64,000 nucleotides of DNA from Achromobacter aegrifaciens (GTDB lineage: Bacteria; Pseudomonadota; Gammaproteobacteria; Burkholderiales; Burkholderiaceae_B), in the NCBI RefSeq assembly GCF_902859735.1, contig NZ_CADIJY010000003.1:62001-126000 (forward strand), in the 5' to 3' direction. The notes beneath the pieces were generated by a model. That model worked only from the letters and a program-made list of their open reading frames with translations, was not told the origin of the DNA and searched no databases. The translations under genes were made by a program, and so were the position numbers. Position 1 is the stretch's first letter, and every line of letters begins with the position of its first letter. Positions 19,681 through 28,500 of this stretch are shown here, piece by piece.

Positions 19681-20466
19681 TTGCTGGAAACCAAGGTCCC
19701 GGGCGCCGCGGCGTTCGCCAAATTCATGACGGTGCTGCAGGCGGTGGCGGATGCGCCCCAGCCGCCCACGGCCGCGTCGTTGGCGCGCAGCTGCGGCTAT
19801 CCCCGGCCCACCGTCTACCGCATCGTCGCGGCGCTGGCCGAACAAGGCATGGTGGCCGAAACCGGCGGCGCCTACCGCCTGGGGCCGCGCCTGATGTCGC
19901 TGGCCAGCCGGGCCTGGTCGCAGTTCGACCTGCGCGCGGCGCTGGCGCCCGACCTGCAGGCCCTGCGCGATGAAACCGGCGAAACCGTGCACCTGGCCGT
20001 GCCTGCCGGACACGAGATGACCTATATCGACAAGCTGGAAAGCCCCGGTCCGGTGCGCATGGCCTCGCGCGTCGGGGCCAGCGTGGCGCTGCATTCCAGT
20101 GCGGTCGGCAAGGCTTACCTGGCGGCGCTGGATCCAGCCTCGCGGGAACGCCTCTTGCGCGAATTGCCGCTGACTGCCCGCATGCCCGGCACCGTGACCA
20201 GCCTGCCCGAACTGCGCGCCGTGCTGGACGCGGCCGCCGCCCGCGGCTACGCCACGGACGACGAGGAAAACGAAGCTGGCATCGTCTGCTACGGCGTAGC
20301 CTTGTGCGACGCGGCCGGGCGGCCCGTCGCGGGCGTCAGCGTCAGTACCCTGCTGTTCCGGCGGCGCGAAGACCCGCAAGCCGCCTATATCGAACCCTTG
20401 CTGCGGCTGCGCGATGCCGCCGCGGCCAAACTCGCCGTCCTGCCGGTATCGCCCGGCGGCGCCTGA
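19681..20466 (+). CDS. IclR-family transcriptional regulator
   Basis: 261-residue IclR protein. The N-terminal winged helix (residues 10-65) contains PPTAASLARSCGYPRPTVYRIVAALAEQGM. The effector-binding domain carries typical segments: GETVHLAVPAGHEMTYIDKLES, LHSSAVGKAYLA, and D-D-E-E-N-E-A-G-I-V-C-Y-G-V-A. The start is the TTG at 19681: GGAG sits 6 bases upstream, the codon begins LETKVPG, and the first internal ATG (residue 16) would cut the HTH domain. It is followed 22 bp later by the aldolase and then the kinase gene, so it probably controls this small sugar-acid operon and itself. Confidence 0.85.
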   Translation: MLETKVPGAAAFAKFMTVLQAVADAPQPPTAASLARSCGYPRPTVYRIVAALAEQGMVAETGGAYRLGPRLMSLASRAWSQFDLRAALAPDLQALRDETGETVHLAVPAGHEMTYIDKLESPGPVRMASRVGASVALHSSAVGKAYLAALDPASRERLLRELPLTARMPGTVTSLPELRAVLDAAAARGYATDDEENEAGIVCYGVALCDAAGRPVAGVSVSTLLFRRREDPQAAYIEPLLRLRDAAAAKLAVLPVSPGGA

Positions 20467-20488
20467 CCGTCTGCCCCCAAGGAATGCC

Positions 20489-21139
20489 ATGACCGCAACC
20501 GCTGCCCCTCTTGCCTCCAAGCTCTCCACCCTCCTGGCCTCCCGGGTCGTCCCCGTGCTGCGCTACACGGACGCCGCCACCGCCGCCTATGCGGCCGAAG
20601 TCGCGGTGGCCGCCGGCTGCACCACGCTGGAACTGACCTGGACCATCCCCGGCGTCACCGACCTGCTGCGGGCGCTGCGCGACAAGCACGGCAGCGCGCT
20701 GCTGCTGGGCGTGGGCACGGTGCTGGACGAGCACCACGCGCGCGAGGCCTTGGTCGCGGGCGCGGACTTCCTCGTGTCGCCGGCGCTGGCCACCGACATC
20801 GTCGACCTGGCGCATGCGGCCGACGCGCTCTGCCTGCTGGGCGCCTTTACCCCCACCGAAGTGCTGGCGGCGCGCCGCGCGGGCGTGGACGTGGTGAAGA
20901 TATTCCCCGCAGACACCGGCGGCCCCAAGCACCTGGCCGCGCTCAAGTCGGTGTATCCGGATACCATTTTCTGCCCCACGGGCGGCGTCACCCAGGACAA
21001 CATGGGCTCGTACTTCGCTGCCGGCGCCGCCATCGTCGGCATCGGCAGCAATCTCTATGACAAGGCGGCCTTCGCTGCCCGCGACACCGCCGCGCTGGTG
21101 GCGCAGATCGTTCGCACCCGGGAGGCCGCCCATGGCTGA
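20489..21139 (+). CDS. KDPG/KDPGal-type aldolase
   Basis: 216-residue class I aldolase of the KDPG/KHG family, cleaving 2-keto-3-deoxy-6-phospho-gluconate or -galactonate to pyruvate and glyceraldehyde 3-phosphate. The Schiff-base Lys is in VVKIFPA. The catalytic Glu is in LELTW. The Arg found four residues after this Glu in E. coli Eda is Thr here, as the stretch reads E-L-T-W-T. The KIFPADTGGPKHLAALKSVYP and GGVTQDN regions look closer to the galactonate enzyme DgoA. The ATG follows a weak AAGGAA site. It overlaps the kinase start by 8 bp. Together they form the last two steps of an Entner-Doudoroff-type sugar-acid route; no dehydratase is adjacent. Confidence 0.8.
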   Translation: MTATAAPLASKLSTLLASRVVPVLRYTDAATAAYAAEVAVAAGCTTLELTWTIPGVTDLLRALRDKHGSALLLGVGTVLDEHHAREALVAGADFLVSPALATDIVDLAHAADALCLLGAFTPTEVLAARRAGVDVVKIFPADTGGPKHLAALKSVYPDTIFCPTGGVTQDNMGSYFAAGAAIVGIGSNLYDKAAFAARDTAALVAQIVRTREAAHG

Positions 21140-22064
21140 TTTCGATATCGTCGCGTTGGGCGAGCCGCTGGTCGAACTGAACCAGACGCATCAGGACCAG
21201 CGCCAGTATCTGCAGGGCTTTGGCGGCGACACCTCCAACGCCGTCATCGCAGCCGCGCGGCAGGGCGCAAGCTGCGCCTATCTGACGCGTGTCGGCAACG
21301 ACGCCTTTGGCCAGCAGTTCCTGGACTTGTGGCAGACCGAGGGCGTGGATACGTCAGGCGTGCAGGTGGATGAGCAGGCTCACACCGGCTTGTACTTCGT
21401 TCAGCACGGCCCCGACGGCCATGCCTTCAGTTACCTGCGCCGCGGCTCGGCCGCCAGCCTGATGACGCCGGCCAGCCTGGACTCGGGCCTGATCGAACGC
21501 GCCCGCTACCTGCACGTGTCGGGCATCAGCCTGGCGATCAGCACCAGCGCCTGCGACACCGTGTTCGCCGCCATCGAGCGCGCGCACGCGGCCGGCGTCC
21601 AGGTCAGCCTGGATTCGAACTTGCGGCTGCGCCTGTGGCCGGTGGACCGCGCCCGCGCCGTGCTGCGCGAAACCATGCGCACGGCCGACCTGTTCCTGCC
21701 CAGCATGGACGATATGCAGCATCTCACTGGCAACGACGATCCGGAACGCACGCTGGACTGGATCCGCGATGCCGGCGCCACCGGCGTGGTGGTGCTGAAG
21801 CTGGGCAAGGACGGCTCCATCATTGACGACGGCCAGCGCCGCGTACCCGTGGCCGCCTTGCGCGTGGATGCGGTGGACGCGACCGGCGCGGGCGACTGCT
21901 TCGCCGGCAGCCTGTTGGCGCGCCGTTGCCTGGGAGACTCCTGGGAAGACGCCGTGCGTTACGCCAATGCCGCGGCGGCCTTGTCCACGCTGGGCTATGG
22001 CGCGGTGGATCCGCTGCCGCGCAAGGAACAGGTGCTGGAGCGGCTGAAGAGCCTTTCCGGCTGA
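21132..22064 (+). CDS. kdgK: 2-keto-3-deoxygluconate kinase (PfkB family)
   Basis: 310-residue ribokinase/PfkB sugar kinase. It opens MADFDIVALGEPLVE. The N-terminal PfkB signature is GFGGDTSNAVIAAARQG, with GGD-x-x-N contacting the sugar. The C-terminal signature is DAVDATGAGDCFAGSL, whose DATGAGD holds the catalytic Asp and anion hole. The substrate phrase LDSNLRLRLWP is typical of KDG kinases. It phosphorylates 2-keto-3-deoxygluconate to KDPG, the substrate of the aldolase encoded just upstream. The overlap of 8 bp implies translational coupling. Other PfkB substrates cannot be excluded from sequence, but the neighbour makes KDG the best guess. Confidence 0.82.
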   Translation: MADFDIVALGEPLVELNQTHQDQRQYLQGFGGDTSNAVIAAARQGASCAYLTRVGNDAFGQQFLDLWQTEGVDTSGVQVDEQAHTGLYFVQHGPDGHAFSYLRRGSAASLMTPASLDSGLIERARYLHVSGISLAISTSACDTVFAAIERAHAAGVQVSLDSNLRLRLWPVDRARAVLRETMRTADLFLPSMDDMQHLTGNDDPERTLDWIRDAGATGVVVLKLGKDGSIIDDGQRRVPVAALRVDAVDATGAGDCFAGSLLARRCLGDSWEDAVRYANAAAALSTLGYGAVDPLPRKEQVLERLKSLSG

Positions 22065-22293
22065 TTGCAGGAGGGGCGTGGACGGGTGCGGGCGCCTATT
22101 CAGGCTGACTGGGGCGGCGTTCCGTCCCGCATTTTGATTGCGTCAGGCGCGAACGTGGCGGAAACGCCGCATTTTTCCGTCGCTGGCGCCGTCAGGGCAT
22201 TTCAGGCTAAAATGCCAAGTTACCCGAATTTTCCGCCAGCCCAGTTTCCGGTTGTGCGGGCAACATTTCCGCAAATTCAACAGGAGAATCAAC

Positions 22294-22422
22294 ATGGCTG
22301 AACGCAAACGCGTGCGTCGCAACACCCTGGAACGTCGTTGCCTGGGCAAGGCTTTCAAGCGCTTGTTCGTCACGTCGCCCAAGGGCGTTTTCAAGATGCT
22401 GGAAAAGATCAAGCGCGTCTAA
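22294..22422 (+). CDS. Small highly basic protein of unknown function (42 residues)
   Basis: Reads MAERKRVRRNTLERRCLGKA and continues to the end -EKIKRV. It has 15 Lys/Arg against 3 Glu, so it is strongly cationic, and it has one Cys (residue 16). A good ribosome site AGGAGA lies 7 bases before the ATG, and the stop is followed within 40 bp by a strong intrinsic terminator, which makes a real gene likely despite the size. Codon choice matches its neighbours. I do not recognise a family; an RNA- or nucleoid-binding role is only suggested by charge. It is probably its own transcription unit, because 229 bp separate it from kdgK. Confidence 0.6.
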   Translation: MAERKRVRRNTLERRCLGKAFKRLFVTSPKGVFKMLEKIKRV

Positions 22423-22460
22423 GTGACGCGTCCGGCCGTAGCCCAGGCTCGGCCAGATCA

Positions 22461-22494
22461 AAAAAACCGCTCGGTGCGCCGAGCGGTTTTTTTT
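22461..22494. terminator. Strong bidirectional intrinsic terminator
   Basis: An A6 tract, the stem CCGCTCGG, loop TGCG, stem CCGAGCGG, then T8. The flanking A and T tracts let it work on both strands: for the small basic protein gene on the plus strand and for the convergent LysR gene (stop at 22512) on the minus strand. Confidence 0.9.
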
Positions 22495-22511
22495 GTCCTG
22501 CGGGGACCAGC

Positions 22512-23486
22512 CTATTTCTTGTCCTGGGGCGGACCGAGCTTGGGCCGGATGAAGTCCATGAAGGCCCGGGTCTTGGCCGGCTGGATGCTGGACGGATACA
22601 CCACGTAGATCGAGATCGGATCCACCGACCAACCTGGCAGCACCCGCTTGAGCGAATTGCGCTTGATGATGGGCTCCAGCGCCAGGCAATGCGGCATGCG
22701 CGTGATCGCCAGATCCAGGCCCGCCAGGGTGCCCGCGATGCTCATGTTGTTGGCCGCCAGGTGGCCGCTGACCGGCACGCGTTCGCTGACCGCGCCGCGG
22801 CGCAGCGTCCAGTGCGAATGCGCCTCGTCGATGGTGGTGCGCAGGCACTGGTGCTGGGTGAGATCCGCCGGCGTCTTGGGCTCGCCGTAGCGTTCCAGGT
22901 AGCGGTCGGAGGCATACAGGTAGTTGTTCAGGGAGACCAGCTCCTGCACGACCGCCCCGCTGTGCATGCCCCGGTTGCCATTCAGATCGGCGGCGCTGGC
23001 CGACGCCAGCGGGTAATCCGCATTGCTGCCAAAGCGCAGCACGATGTCGAACGGCGTGCCTTGCGCGTCGGAGGCCGTCATCATGCTCAGGTCGAACTCG
23101 CATTCCACTTCCGGATAGCGGTCGGTGAAATCATTGATGGTTTCTGGCAACAGCCAGATCGCCAGGCTGTAGGGCATGGATACCCGGAGGTTGCCGGACG
23201 GACCGCCAGACAGGGATTGCAGCTGCTCGTGCGCCAACCTGGCTTCGTCGATCAGGCCCTGGCAGCGCCGCATATAGGCCGCGCCGGCTTCGGTGAGGTC
23301 GAGGCGGCGCGTGTTGCGGTTGATCAACCGCAGGCCGATGGCGCGCTCCAACTCGTTGATGCGGCGCGATAAAGTCGAGGTCGGCATGTTCAGCGCGCGC
23401 GCCGCCAGGCTGAAGCTCTTGCGCTTGGCAACCTCCACGAACAAGGCGATGTCATTGAGCTGGACGGTCGAAGCTTCCATAGGCAT
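22512..23486 (-). CDS. LysR-family transcriptional regulator
   Basis: 324-residue LysR protein. The DNA-binding domain (about residues 8-66) contains FSLAARALNMPTSTLSRRINELE. The effector domain includes GNLRVSMPYSLAIWLLP and the C-terminal VYPSSIQPAKTRAFMDFI, a pattern common to the large LysR group beside oxidoreductases and transporters. I took MPMEASTVQLND as the start; MEAS six bases later is equally possible, and the frame is open further but with Arg/Ser-rich non-family sequence. The only divergent neighbour is a glycosyltransferase, so the target is not obvious. Confidence 0.8.
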   Translation of the reverse strand: MPMEASTVQLNDIALFVEVAKRKSFSLAARALNMPTSTLSRRINELERAIGLRLINRNTRRLDLTEAGAAYMRRCQGLIDEARLAHEQLQSLSGGPSGNLRVSMPYSLAIWLLPETINDFTDRYPEVECEFDLSMMTASDAQGTPFDIVLRFGSNADYPLASASAADLNGNRGMHSGAVVQELVSLNNYLYASDRYLERYGEPKTPADLTQHQCLRTTIDEAHSHWTLRRGAVSERVPVSGHLAANNMSIAGTLAGLDLAITRMPHCLALEPIIKRNSLKRVLPGWSVDPISIYVVYPSSIQPAKTRAFMDFIRPKLGPPQDKK

Positions 23487-23704
23487 TCCGGTTTTGGCCG
23501 CCCGAGTGTACGCCACTACGGAGTGCGTCCCAAGGCAACTACGGCTTCGCGAAGTCCCGCGAATTGCAGTTTTTGTCAGATTTGATTGCAAATTTGAGGC
23601 CGACGGGGCCGGTACGCGCGAGCATATCCCCTAAACTTCAGGCGAAAACACCAAAACCAAGACCGCAGCGCTTGCTCGACGCATCGCAAAGGGGCTCAGT
23701 GGGC

Positions 23705-24640
23705 ATGACCGACACACCAACTTTATTCACTGTTTTAACGCCCACCTACAATCGGGCGGGCACGCTGCACCGGGTATATGAATCCCTTTCCCGGCAGACT
23801 TTCCGGGATTTCGAATGGGTCGTGGTGGACGACGGTTCCACCGACAACACCCACGAATCGATCCTGGACTGGCAGGCGCGCGCCGATTTTCCCATCCGTT
23901 ATTTCTGGCAGAACAACCGCCACAAGAAAACCGCCTTCAACCGTGGCGTGCGCGAGGCGCGCGGCGAACTCATCGTCGCGCTGGACAGCGACGACGAAAT
24001 GCCGCCCGATGCCCTGGCCACATTCAAGGAGGCCTGGGACAGCATTCCGCCGGCGCGGCGCGAATCCTACGTGGCCGTGACGGGCCTGTGTGCGCGTCCC
24101 GATGGCAGCATCGTCGGCGACCGCTATCCGCAGGACGTGTTCGACAGCACGGCGGTGGATGTCTATTTCCGCTATCGCATCAAAGGCGAGAAATTCGGCT
24201 GTATGCGCACCGACATTCTCAGGAAGTACCCCTTCCCCGAGGATGTCGCGGGCTTTGTGCCCGAAAGCCTGGTGTGGTGGGCGATTGCGCGGGCGGGGTA
24301 TCTCAGCCGCTTCATCAACCGCGTGGTGCGGACTTACCACGACACGCCCGGCGGCCTGAGCCAGGGCGCGGTTTCCGTGGGCAACAATGCCCAAGGCCTG
24401 TACCTGCTGGCCTGGGACGTGTTGCAGCATCACCTGGAATTCTTCCGCTACCGGCCGCGCGAATTCATCATGGCCGCGATCCGCTACACGCGCTTTCGGC
24501 TGCATCTGAAGCATTCCGGCGTGCCGACGGCGGTGCAAGCCTACAAGCTGACCAATCCCATGGCGAAGTTCATGGTCGCGGCCCTGTGGCCGCTGGGCTA
24601 TGCCATGTACCGCCGCGACAGACGCCGCGGCGTGGCCTGA
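23705..24640 (+). CDS. Family 2 glycosyltransferase
   Basis: 311-residue GT-A-fold glycosyltransferase. The nucleotide-binding opening is TVLTPTYNRAGTLHRVYES, then VVVDDGSTDNT (residues 37-47), and the acidic metal-binding motif ALDSDDEMP. The C-terminal third is basic and aromatic (FRYRPREFIMAAIRYTRFR) with a weakly hydrophobic end, so membrane association is possible but no clear helix is present. It is a cytosolic transferase, probably acting on a surface polysaccharide or lipid acceptor; donor and acceptor are unknown. The ATG at 23705 is preferred over the GTG two codons upstream. It stands alone, converging on livF across a hairpin. Confidence 0.8.
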   Translation: MTDTPTLFTVLTPTYNRAGTLHRVYESLSRQTFRDFEWVVVDDGSTDNTHESILDWQARADFPIRYFWQNNRHKKTAFNRGVREARGELIVALDSDDEMPPDALATFKEAWDSIPPARRESYVAVTGLCARPDGSIVGDRYPQDVFDSTAVDVYFRYRIKGEKFGCMRTDILRKYPFPEDVAGFVPESLVWWAIARAGYLSRFINRVVRTYHDTPGGLSQGAVSVGNNAQGLYLLAWDVLQHHLEFFRYRPREFIMAAIRYTRFRLHLKHSGVPTAVQAYKLTNPMAKFMVAALWPLGYAMYRRDRRRGVA

Positions 24641-24641
24641 A

Positions 24642-24675
24642 GCCTGCCAAGCTGGCAGGCCCTTGGCAGGCTTCT
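24642..24675. terminator. Hairpin between convergent genes
   Basis: GCCTGCCAAG (24642-24651) can pair with CTTGGCAGGC (24662-24671), followed by TTCT. An alternative 8-bp stem around AGC (24642-24660) shares the same left arm. It sits between the convergent glycosyltransferase and livF genes. The T tract is weak, so efficiency is uncertain. Confidence 0.5.
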
Positions 24676-24684
24676 GCCGGCGTT

Positions 24685-25437
24685 TCAGGCGGGCGTTGAG
24701 GCAGGGGCTCCGTGCCCCAGTCCCAGATACACCTCGACCACGCGCGGGTCTTCCGCCACCTGGGCGGCCGGGCCTTCCAGCGTGACGGCGCCTGTTTCCA
24801 GCACATAGGCATAGTCCGCCACCTGCAGCGCGGCGCGGGCGTTCTGTTCGATCAGCAGGATGGACACGCCCATCTCGCGCAAGCGCGTGACGATGCGGAA
24901 CACTTCGCGCACGATGCGCGGCGCCAGGCCCAGGCTGGGCTCGTCCAGCATCAGGAGCTTGGGCTTGGCCATCAGCGCGCGGCCCACCGCCAGCATCTGG
25001 CGTTCGCCGCCGGATAGCGTGCCGGACAGCTGGGCGCGGCGCTCCTTCAAGCGCGGAAACAGTTCATAGACCTCGGCCAGCGTCTGGTCCTGGTCGCGCA
25101 GGCCGCTGCGGAAGCGGTGGAACGCGCCCAGCATCAGATTGTCTTCCACCGTCATCTCGGCGAACAGCTCGCGCTTCTCAGGCACCAGGTTCATGCCTGC
25201 CGCCACCATTTCCTCGATCTCGGCATGCTCCTGGACCTTGCCGCCAAAGACGATCCGGCCGCTGGACGGCAGCACGCCCATGATGGCAGACAGCAAGGTG
25301 GTCTTGCCGGCGCCGTTGGGGCCGATCACGGTCACGATCTGGCCTTCGCCTACTTCCAGGCTGACGCCCGAGACGGCCTCGACCTTGTCGTAGGCCACGC
25401 GCAGGTCGCGCACTTCCAGCAGTTTCGCGCTCATCAT
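24685..25437 (-). CDS. livF: LivF-type branched-chain amino acid/amide ABC transporter ATPase
   Basis: 250-residue ABC ATPase. Walker [10 protein letters not shown] at residues 39-47, signature [15 protein letters not shown], Walker [14 protein letters not shown], and the LivF-typical [17 protein letters not shown]. It energises uptake by the LivH and LivM channels as a heterodimer with LivG. Its start overlaps the LivM-LivG gene by 4 bp, and it is the last gene of the long co-oriented cluster that starts at 42110. HAAT transporters import branched amino acids but also aromatic acids such as benzoate or indoleacetate analogues, so the substrate here is inferred from the catabolic neighbours. 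Confidence 0.9.
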   Translation of the reverse strand: MMSAKLLEVRDLRVAYDKVEAVSGVSLEVGEGQIVTVIGPNGAGKTTLLSAIMGVLPSSGRIVFGGKVQEHAEIEEMVAAGMNLVPEKRELFAEMTVEDNLMLGAFHRFRSGLRDQDQTLAEVYELFPRLKERRAQLSGTLSGGERQMLAVGRALMAKPKLLMLDEPSLGLAPRIVREVFRIVTRLREMGVSILLIEQNARAALQVADYAYVLETGAVTLEGPAAQVAEDPRVVEVYLGLGHGAPASTPA

Positions 25438-27227
25438 TCCACTCCGCCCAGATAGGCTTCAAGCACCGCGGGGTTGTTCTGGATCTCGGCGGGGAGGCCT
25501 TCGGCGATCTTTTCGCCGAAGTCCATGACCACCACGCGGTCCACCAAGCCCATCACGAAGTCCATGTCGTGCTCCACCAGCAGGATGGCCATGCCTTCGG
25601 CGCGCAGCTTCTTCAGCAATTCGGCCAACTCGCATTTTTCCTGGTAGCGCAGGCCGGCGGCGGGCTCGTCCAGCAGCAGGATGCAGGGGTCGGACGCCAG
25701 CGCGCGGGCGATTTCCAGGATGCGCTGCTGTCCCAGGGCCAGCGAGCCGGCCTCGTCGTGCAGATGCTTGCCCAGGCCCACACGCTCGACCTGGCGGGCG
25801 GCTTCGGCCAGCAGGCGCGCTTCCTCGGCGCGGTCCAGCCGCCAGGCGGCCGGCAGCACGCCGCGATGGCCGCGCAGATGGGCGCCGATGGCCACGTTCT
25901 CCAGCACGCTCATGCGGCCCAGCAGGCGCACGTGCTGGAAGGTGCGCGACAGGCCCAGCCGCGCGATGCGGCGCGCGCCGACGCCGGCCACGGAATGGCC
26001 CAGCAGCGTCACCGTGCCGGAAGTCGGCGTGTCCACGCCCGAGATCTGGTTGAACATGGTGCTCTTGCCCGCGCCGTTGGGCCCGATCAGCGCCAGGATT
26101 TCGCCGGCGCGGATTTCCAGGTTCATGGCGTTGTTGGCGACCAGGCCGCCGAACTTGCGGGTCACGTCCACGGCCTTGAGCACCACCTCGCCGCGCGGCG
26201 GCATGGGCTTGCGCGGCAGCGGCTCGGCGTTCATGTCCAGCTTGCGCTGTTGCTTCTTCACCGGCACGCAGCGCGTCAGCACCGGCCACAGGCCGCTGCG
26301 GGCGCGGTGCAGCAGCAGCACCATGCCGAAGCCGAATACGATCACCTCGAAGTTGCCGGTCTGGCCCAGCAGTTTGGGCATCCAGTCCTGCAGCCATTGC
26401 TTGAGCACGGTGAAGACGCCCGCGCCGACCAGCGCGCCCCAGACCTGCCCCGCGCCGCCGATGACGGTCATGAACAGGTACTCGATGCCCATCTGCAGGC
26501 CGAAGGGGTTGGGGTTCACGAAGCGCTGCATGTGCGCGTACAGCCAGCCCGAGGCGCAGGCCTGCAGCGCGGCGATGATGAAGATCACCATGCGCGAGCG
26601 CGCAGTATCGACGCCCATCGATTCGGCCATCACGCGGCCGCCCTTGAGCGCCCGGATGGCGCGGCCCTCGCGCGAATCCAGCAGGTTCTGCGTGGACCAT
26701 ACGGCCACCAGCAGGAAGGCCCAGATCAGGTAGTAGATGTTGTCGCCCTGGTTCAGCGTCCAGCCGAACAGGTTGATGGCGGGAATGTCCGGGATGCCGG
26801 TGTGGCCGCCCAGGCCCTCCACCGAGCCGAAGACGAAGTACAGCGACAGGCCCCAGGCGATGGTGCCCAGTGGCAGGAAATGCCCCGACAGCTTCAGCGT
26901 GATCGCGCCCAGCAGGTAAGCGATGACCAGCGTGAGCAACAGCCCCGCCAGCAGGGTCAGCCAGGGCGATGCGCCCAGCCATGCCAGCCAGGACGGCAGC
27001 GTGTCCGCGCGGGTGGTCAGCAACGCCGTGGTGTAGGCGCCCACGCCCACGAACGCGGCCTGCCCGAAACTCGTCAGTCCGCCGACGCCGGTCAGCAGCA
27101 CCAGGCCCAGCGCCACCATGGCGTACAGGCCGATGTAGTTCAGCAAGGTGACGTAGAACGGTGGCAGCGCCAGCGGCGCCAGGGCCAGCAGCGCCAGGAA
27201 TGCGAAGAGGATGTGGCGCGGGTTCAT
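25434..27227 (-). CDS. LivM permease fused to LivG ATPase
   Basis: 597-residue fusion. Residues 1 to about 320 are a LivM-type permease with 8-10 hydrophobic helices and the typical [21 protein letters not shown] and [20 protein letters not shown] loops. After a basic linker ([20 protein letters not shown]) a complete LivG ATPase follows: Walker [10 protein letters not shown] near residues 380-388, signature [15 protein letters not shown], Walker [12 protein letters not shown], and the LivG-specific [10 protein letters not shown] end. Such fusions occur in other proteobacterial HAAT systems. The gene overlaps livH and livF by 4 bp each, so the four transporter subunits are encoded by three coupled genes. 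Confidence 0.9.
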   Translation of the reverse strand: MNPRHILFAFLALLALAPLALPPFYVTLLNYIGLYAMVALGLVLLTGVGGLTSFGQAAFVGVGAYTTALLTTRADTLPSWLAWLGASPWLTLLAGLLLTLVIAYLLGAITLKLSGHFLPLGTIAWGLSLYFVFGSVEGLGGHTGIPDIPAINLFGWTLNQGDNIYYLIWAFLLVAVWSTQNLLDSREGRAIRALKGGRVMAESMGVDTARSRMVIFIIAALQACASGWLYAHMQRFVNPNPFGLQMGIEYLFMTVIGGAGQVWGALVGAGVFTVLKQWLQDWMPKLLGQTGNFEVIVFGFGMVLLLHRARSGLWPVLTRCVPVKKQQRKLDMNAEPLPRKPMPPRGEVVLKAVDVTRKFGGLVANNAMNLEIRAGEILALIGPNGAGKSTMFNQISGVDTPTSGTVTLLGHSVAGVGARRIARLGLSRTFQHVRLLGRMSVLENVAIGAHLRGHRGVLPAAWRLDRAEEARLLAEAARQVERVGLGKHLHDEAGSLALGQQRILEIARALASDPCILLLDEPAAGLRYQEKCELAELLKKLRAEGMAILLVEHDMDFVMGLVDRVVVMDFGEKIAEGLPAEIQNNPAVLEAYLGGVE

Positions 27228-28264
27228 TCGTCTTCTTCCTCGACGTGATGGCTTTTCAGTGAACGCCAGAGCAGCACGGGGATGATCAGCGTGAACACAA
27301 TGATTTCTTTGTAGGCGCTGGCCCAGAACGAGGAGAAGGCTTCGATCAGGCCGACCAGGATGGCGCCGGCCGCGGCCAGCGGATAGCTCACCAGGCCGCC
27401 GATGATGGCGCCCACGAAGCCCTTCAGGCTGACCATGAAGCCGGAGTCGAAGTACATGGTGGTGATGGGCGCAATCAGGATGCCCGACACCGTGCCGATC
27501 AGCGCGGCCAGGAAGAACGTGGCCTTGCCGGCGAAGATCGGCGAAATGCCCATCAGCCGCGCTCCCAGCCGGTTGAAGGCGGCTGCGCGTAGGGCCTTGC
27601 CGTACATCGAGCGTTCAAAGAACTGGTAGAGCACGACGATGAGCAAGGCCGACACCGCCACCACCCACAGCGCCTGGCTGTTGACGTTCAACGGCCCCAG
27701 CGCCAGGCTGGCGTCGCTGAAGGGCGCCGTGCGCGCGCCTTCCGCGCCGAAGGCCAGCAGCCCCAGGCCCACCAGCGCCAGGTGCACGGCAATGGAGACG
27801 ATCAGCAGCACCAGCGTCGAGGCCGACGCGATGGGCTGGTAGAACAAGCGGTACAGCTGCGGTCCCATCGGCACCAGCAGCAGCAGCGTCAACAGCGCCT
27901 GCGCCGCCATCGGCAGCTGGGCCAGCGGCAGGTTGTAGAACAGCGCGGCCAGCACCAGCGGATAGGCCACCTTGACCGCCATGCGCCAGACGCCGCGGTT
28001 GCGCCCGGGGCGCTTGCGCCGCGCCAGCAGATCGGCGCCGACCTCGGCCAGCGCGAAGGCAAACAGCAGCCACACCAGCAGCACCGGCTTGCCGGCCTGC
28101 AACGCGGCCATGGTGAGCGCGCCGAACGCGACGAACTCGCCTTGCGGGATGAACAGCACGCGGGTGACGGTAAAGACCAGCAGGATGGACAAGGCCAGCA
28201 GCGCATAGATGGCGCCGTTGGTGATGCCGTCCTGCCCGAGTATCAGGGCAATCTGAGCATTCAT
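27224..28264 (-). CDS. livH: LivH-type branched-chain ABC permease
   Basis: 346-residue inner-membrane permease, longer than E. coli LivH (308). It has about nine hydrophobic segments; the N-terminal [26 protein letters not shown] is a LivH hallmark, and the C-terminal half has the EAA-like region with [11 protein letters not shown]. The extra length is a poorly conserved central segment ([16 protein letters not shown]) between helices. The C-terminus is acidic (VEEEDE). It is separated from the binding-protein gene by 235 bp that include tandem repeats, yet the gene order and strand keep it in the same unit. Confidence 0.88.
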   Translation of the reverse strand: MNAQIALILGQDGITNGAIYALLALSILLVFTVTRVLFIPQGEFVAFGALTMAALQAGKPVLLVWLLFAFALAEVGADLLARRKRPGRNRGVWRMAVKVAYPLVLAALFYNLPLAQLPMAAQALLTLLLLVPMGPQLYRLFYQPIASASTLVLLIVSIAVHLALVGLGLLAFGAEGARTAPFSDASLALGPLNVNSQALWVVAVSALLIVVLYQFFERSMYGKALRAAAFNRLGARLMGISPIFAGKATFFLAALIGTVSGILIAPITTMYFDSGFMVSLKGFVGAIIGGLVSYPLAAAGAILVGLIEAFSSFWASAYKEIIVFTLIIPVLLWRSLKSHHVEEEDE

Positions 28265-28356
28265 GCGAAATTCCGGGTAAGACAGACAAGCACGCCAGGC
28301 ACCTCATTCCCCATCCGCGCGCCCACGGAGCAAACTCTGCGCATCCTCGGGATGCC

Positions 28357-28500
28357 GCGGAGCCGGCTTTGCCGGTCCGCAGGCATGCCCCCTGGGGGGA
28401 AGCGCGGAGCGCTTCGGGGGGAGTCCACCTTGCGGAGCCGGGCTCTGCCGGTCCGCTGGCATGCCCCCCTGGGGGAAGCGCGCAGCGCTTCGGGGGGAGT
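28357..28500. repeat. Tandem pair of about 67-69-bp palindromic repeats
   Basis: Two near-identical copies, 28357-28423 and 28432-28500, each running from GCGGAGCCGG through GGCATGCCCCC to AGCGCTTCGGGGGGAGT. Each copy contains the self-complementary parts GGCATGCC, CCCCC(T)GGGGG and a GCGC-rich dyad, so each can fold into a cruciform-like hairpin. Copy 2 ends on the first base of the binding-protein stop codon. They lie between the binding-protein gene and livH, where such hairpins could lower expression of the distal permease genes. I believe related elements are scattered in Achromobacter/Bordetella genomes, but that is memory, not shown here. Confidence 0.75.
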
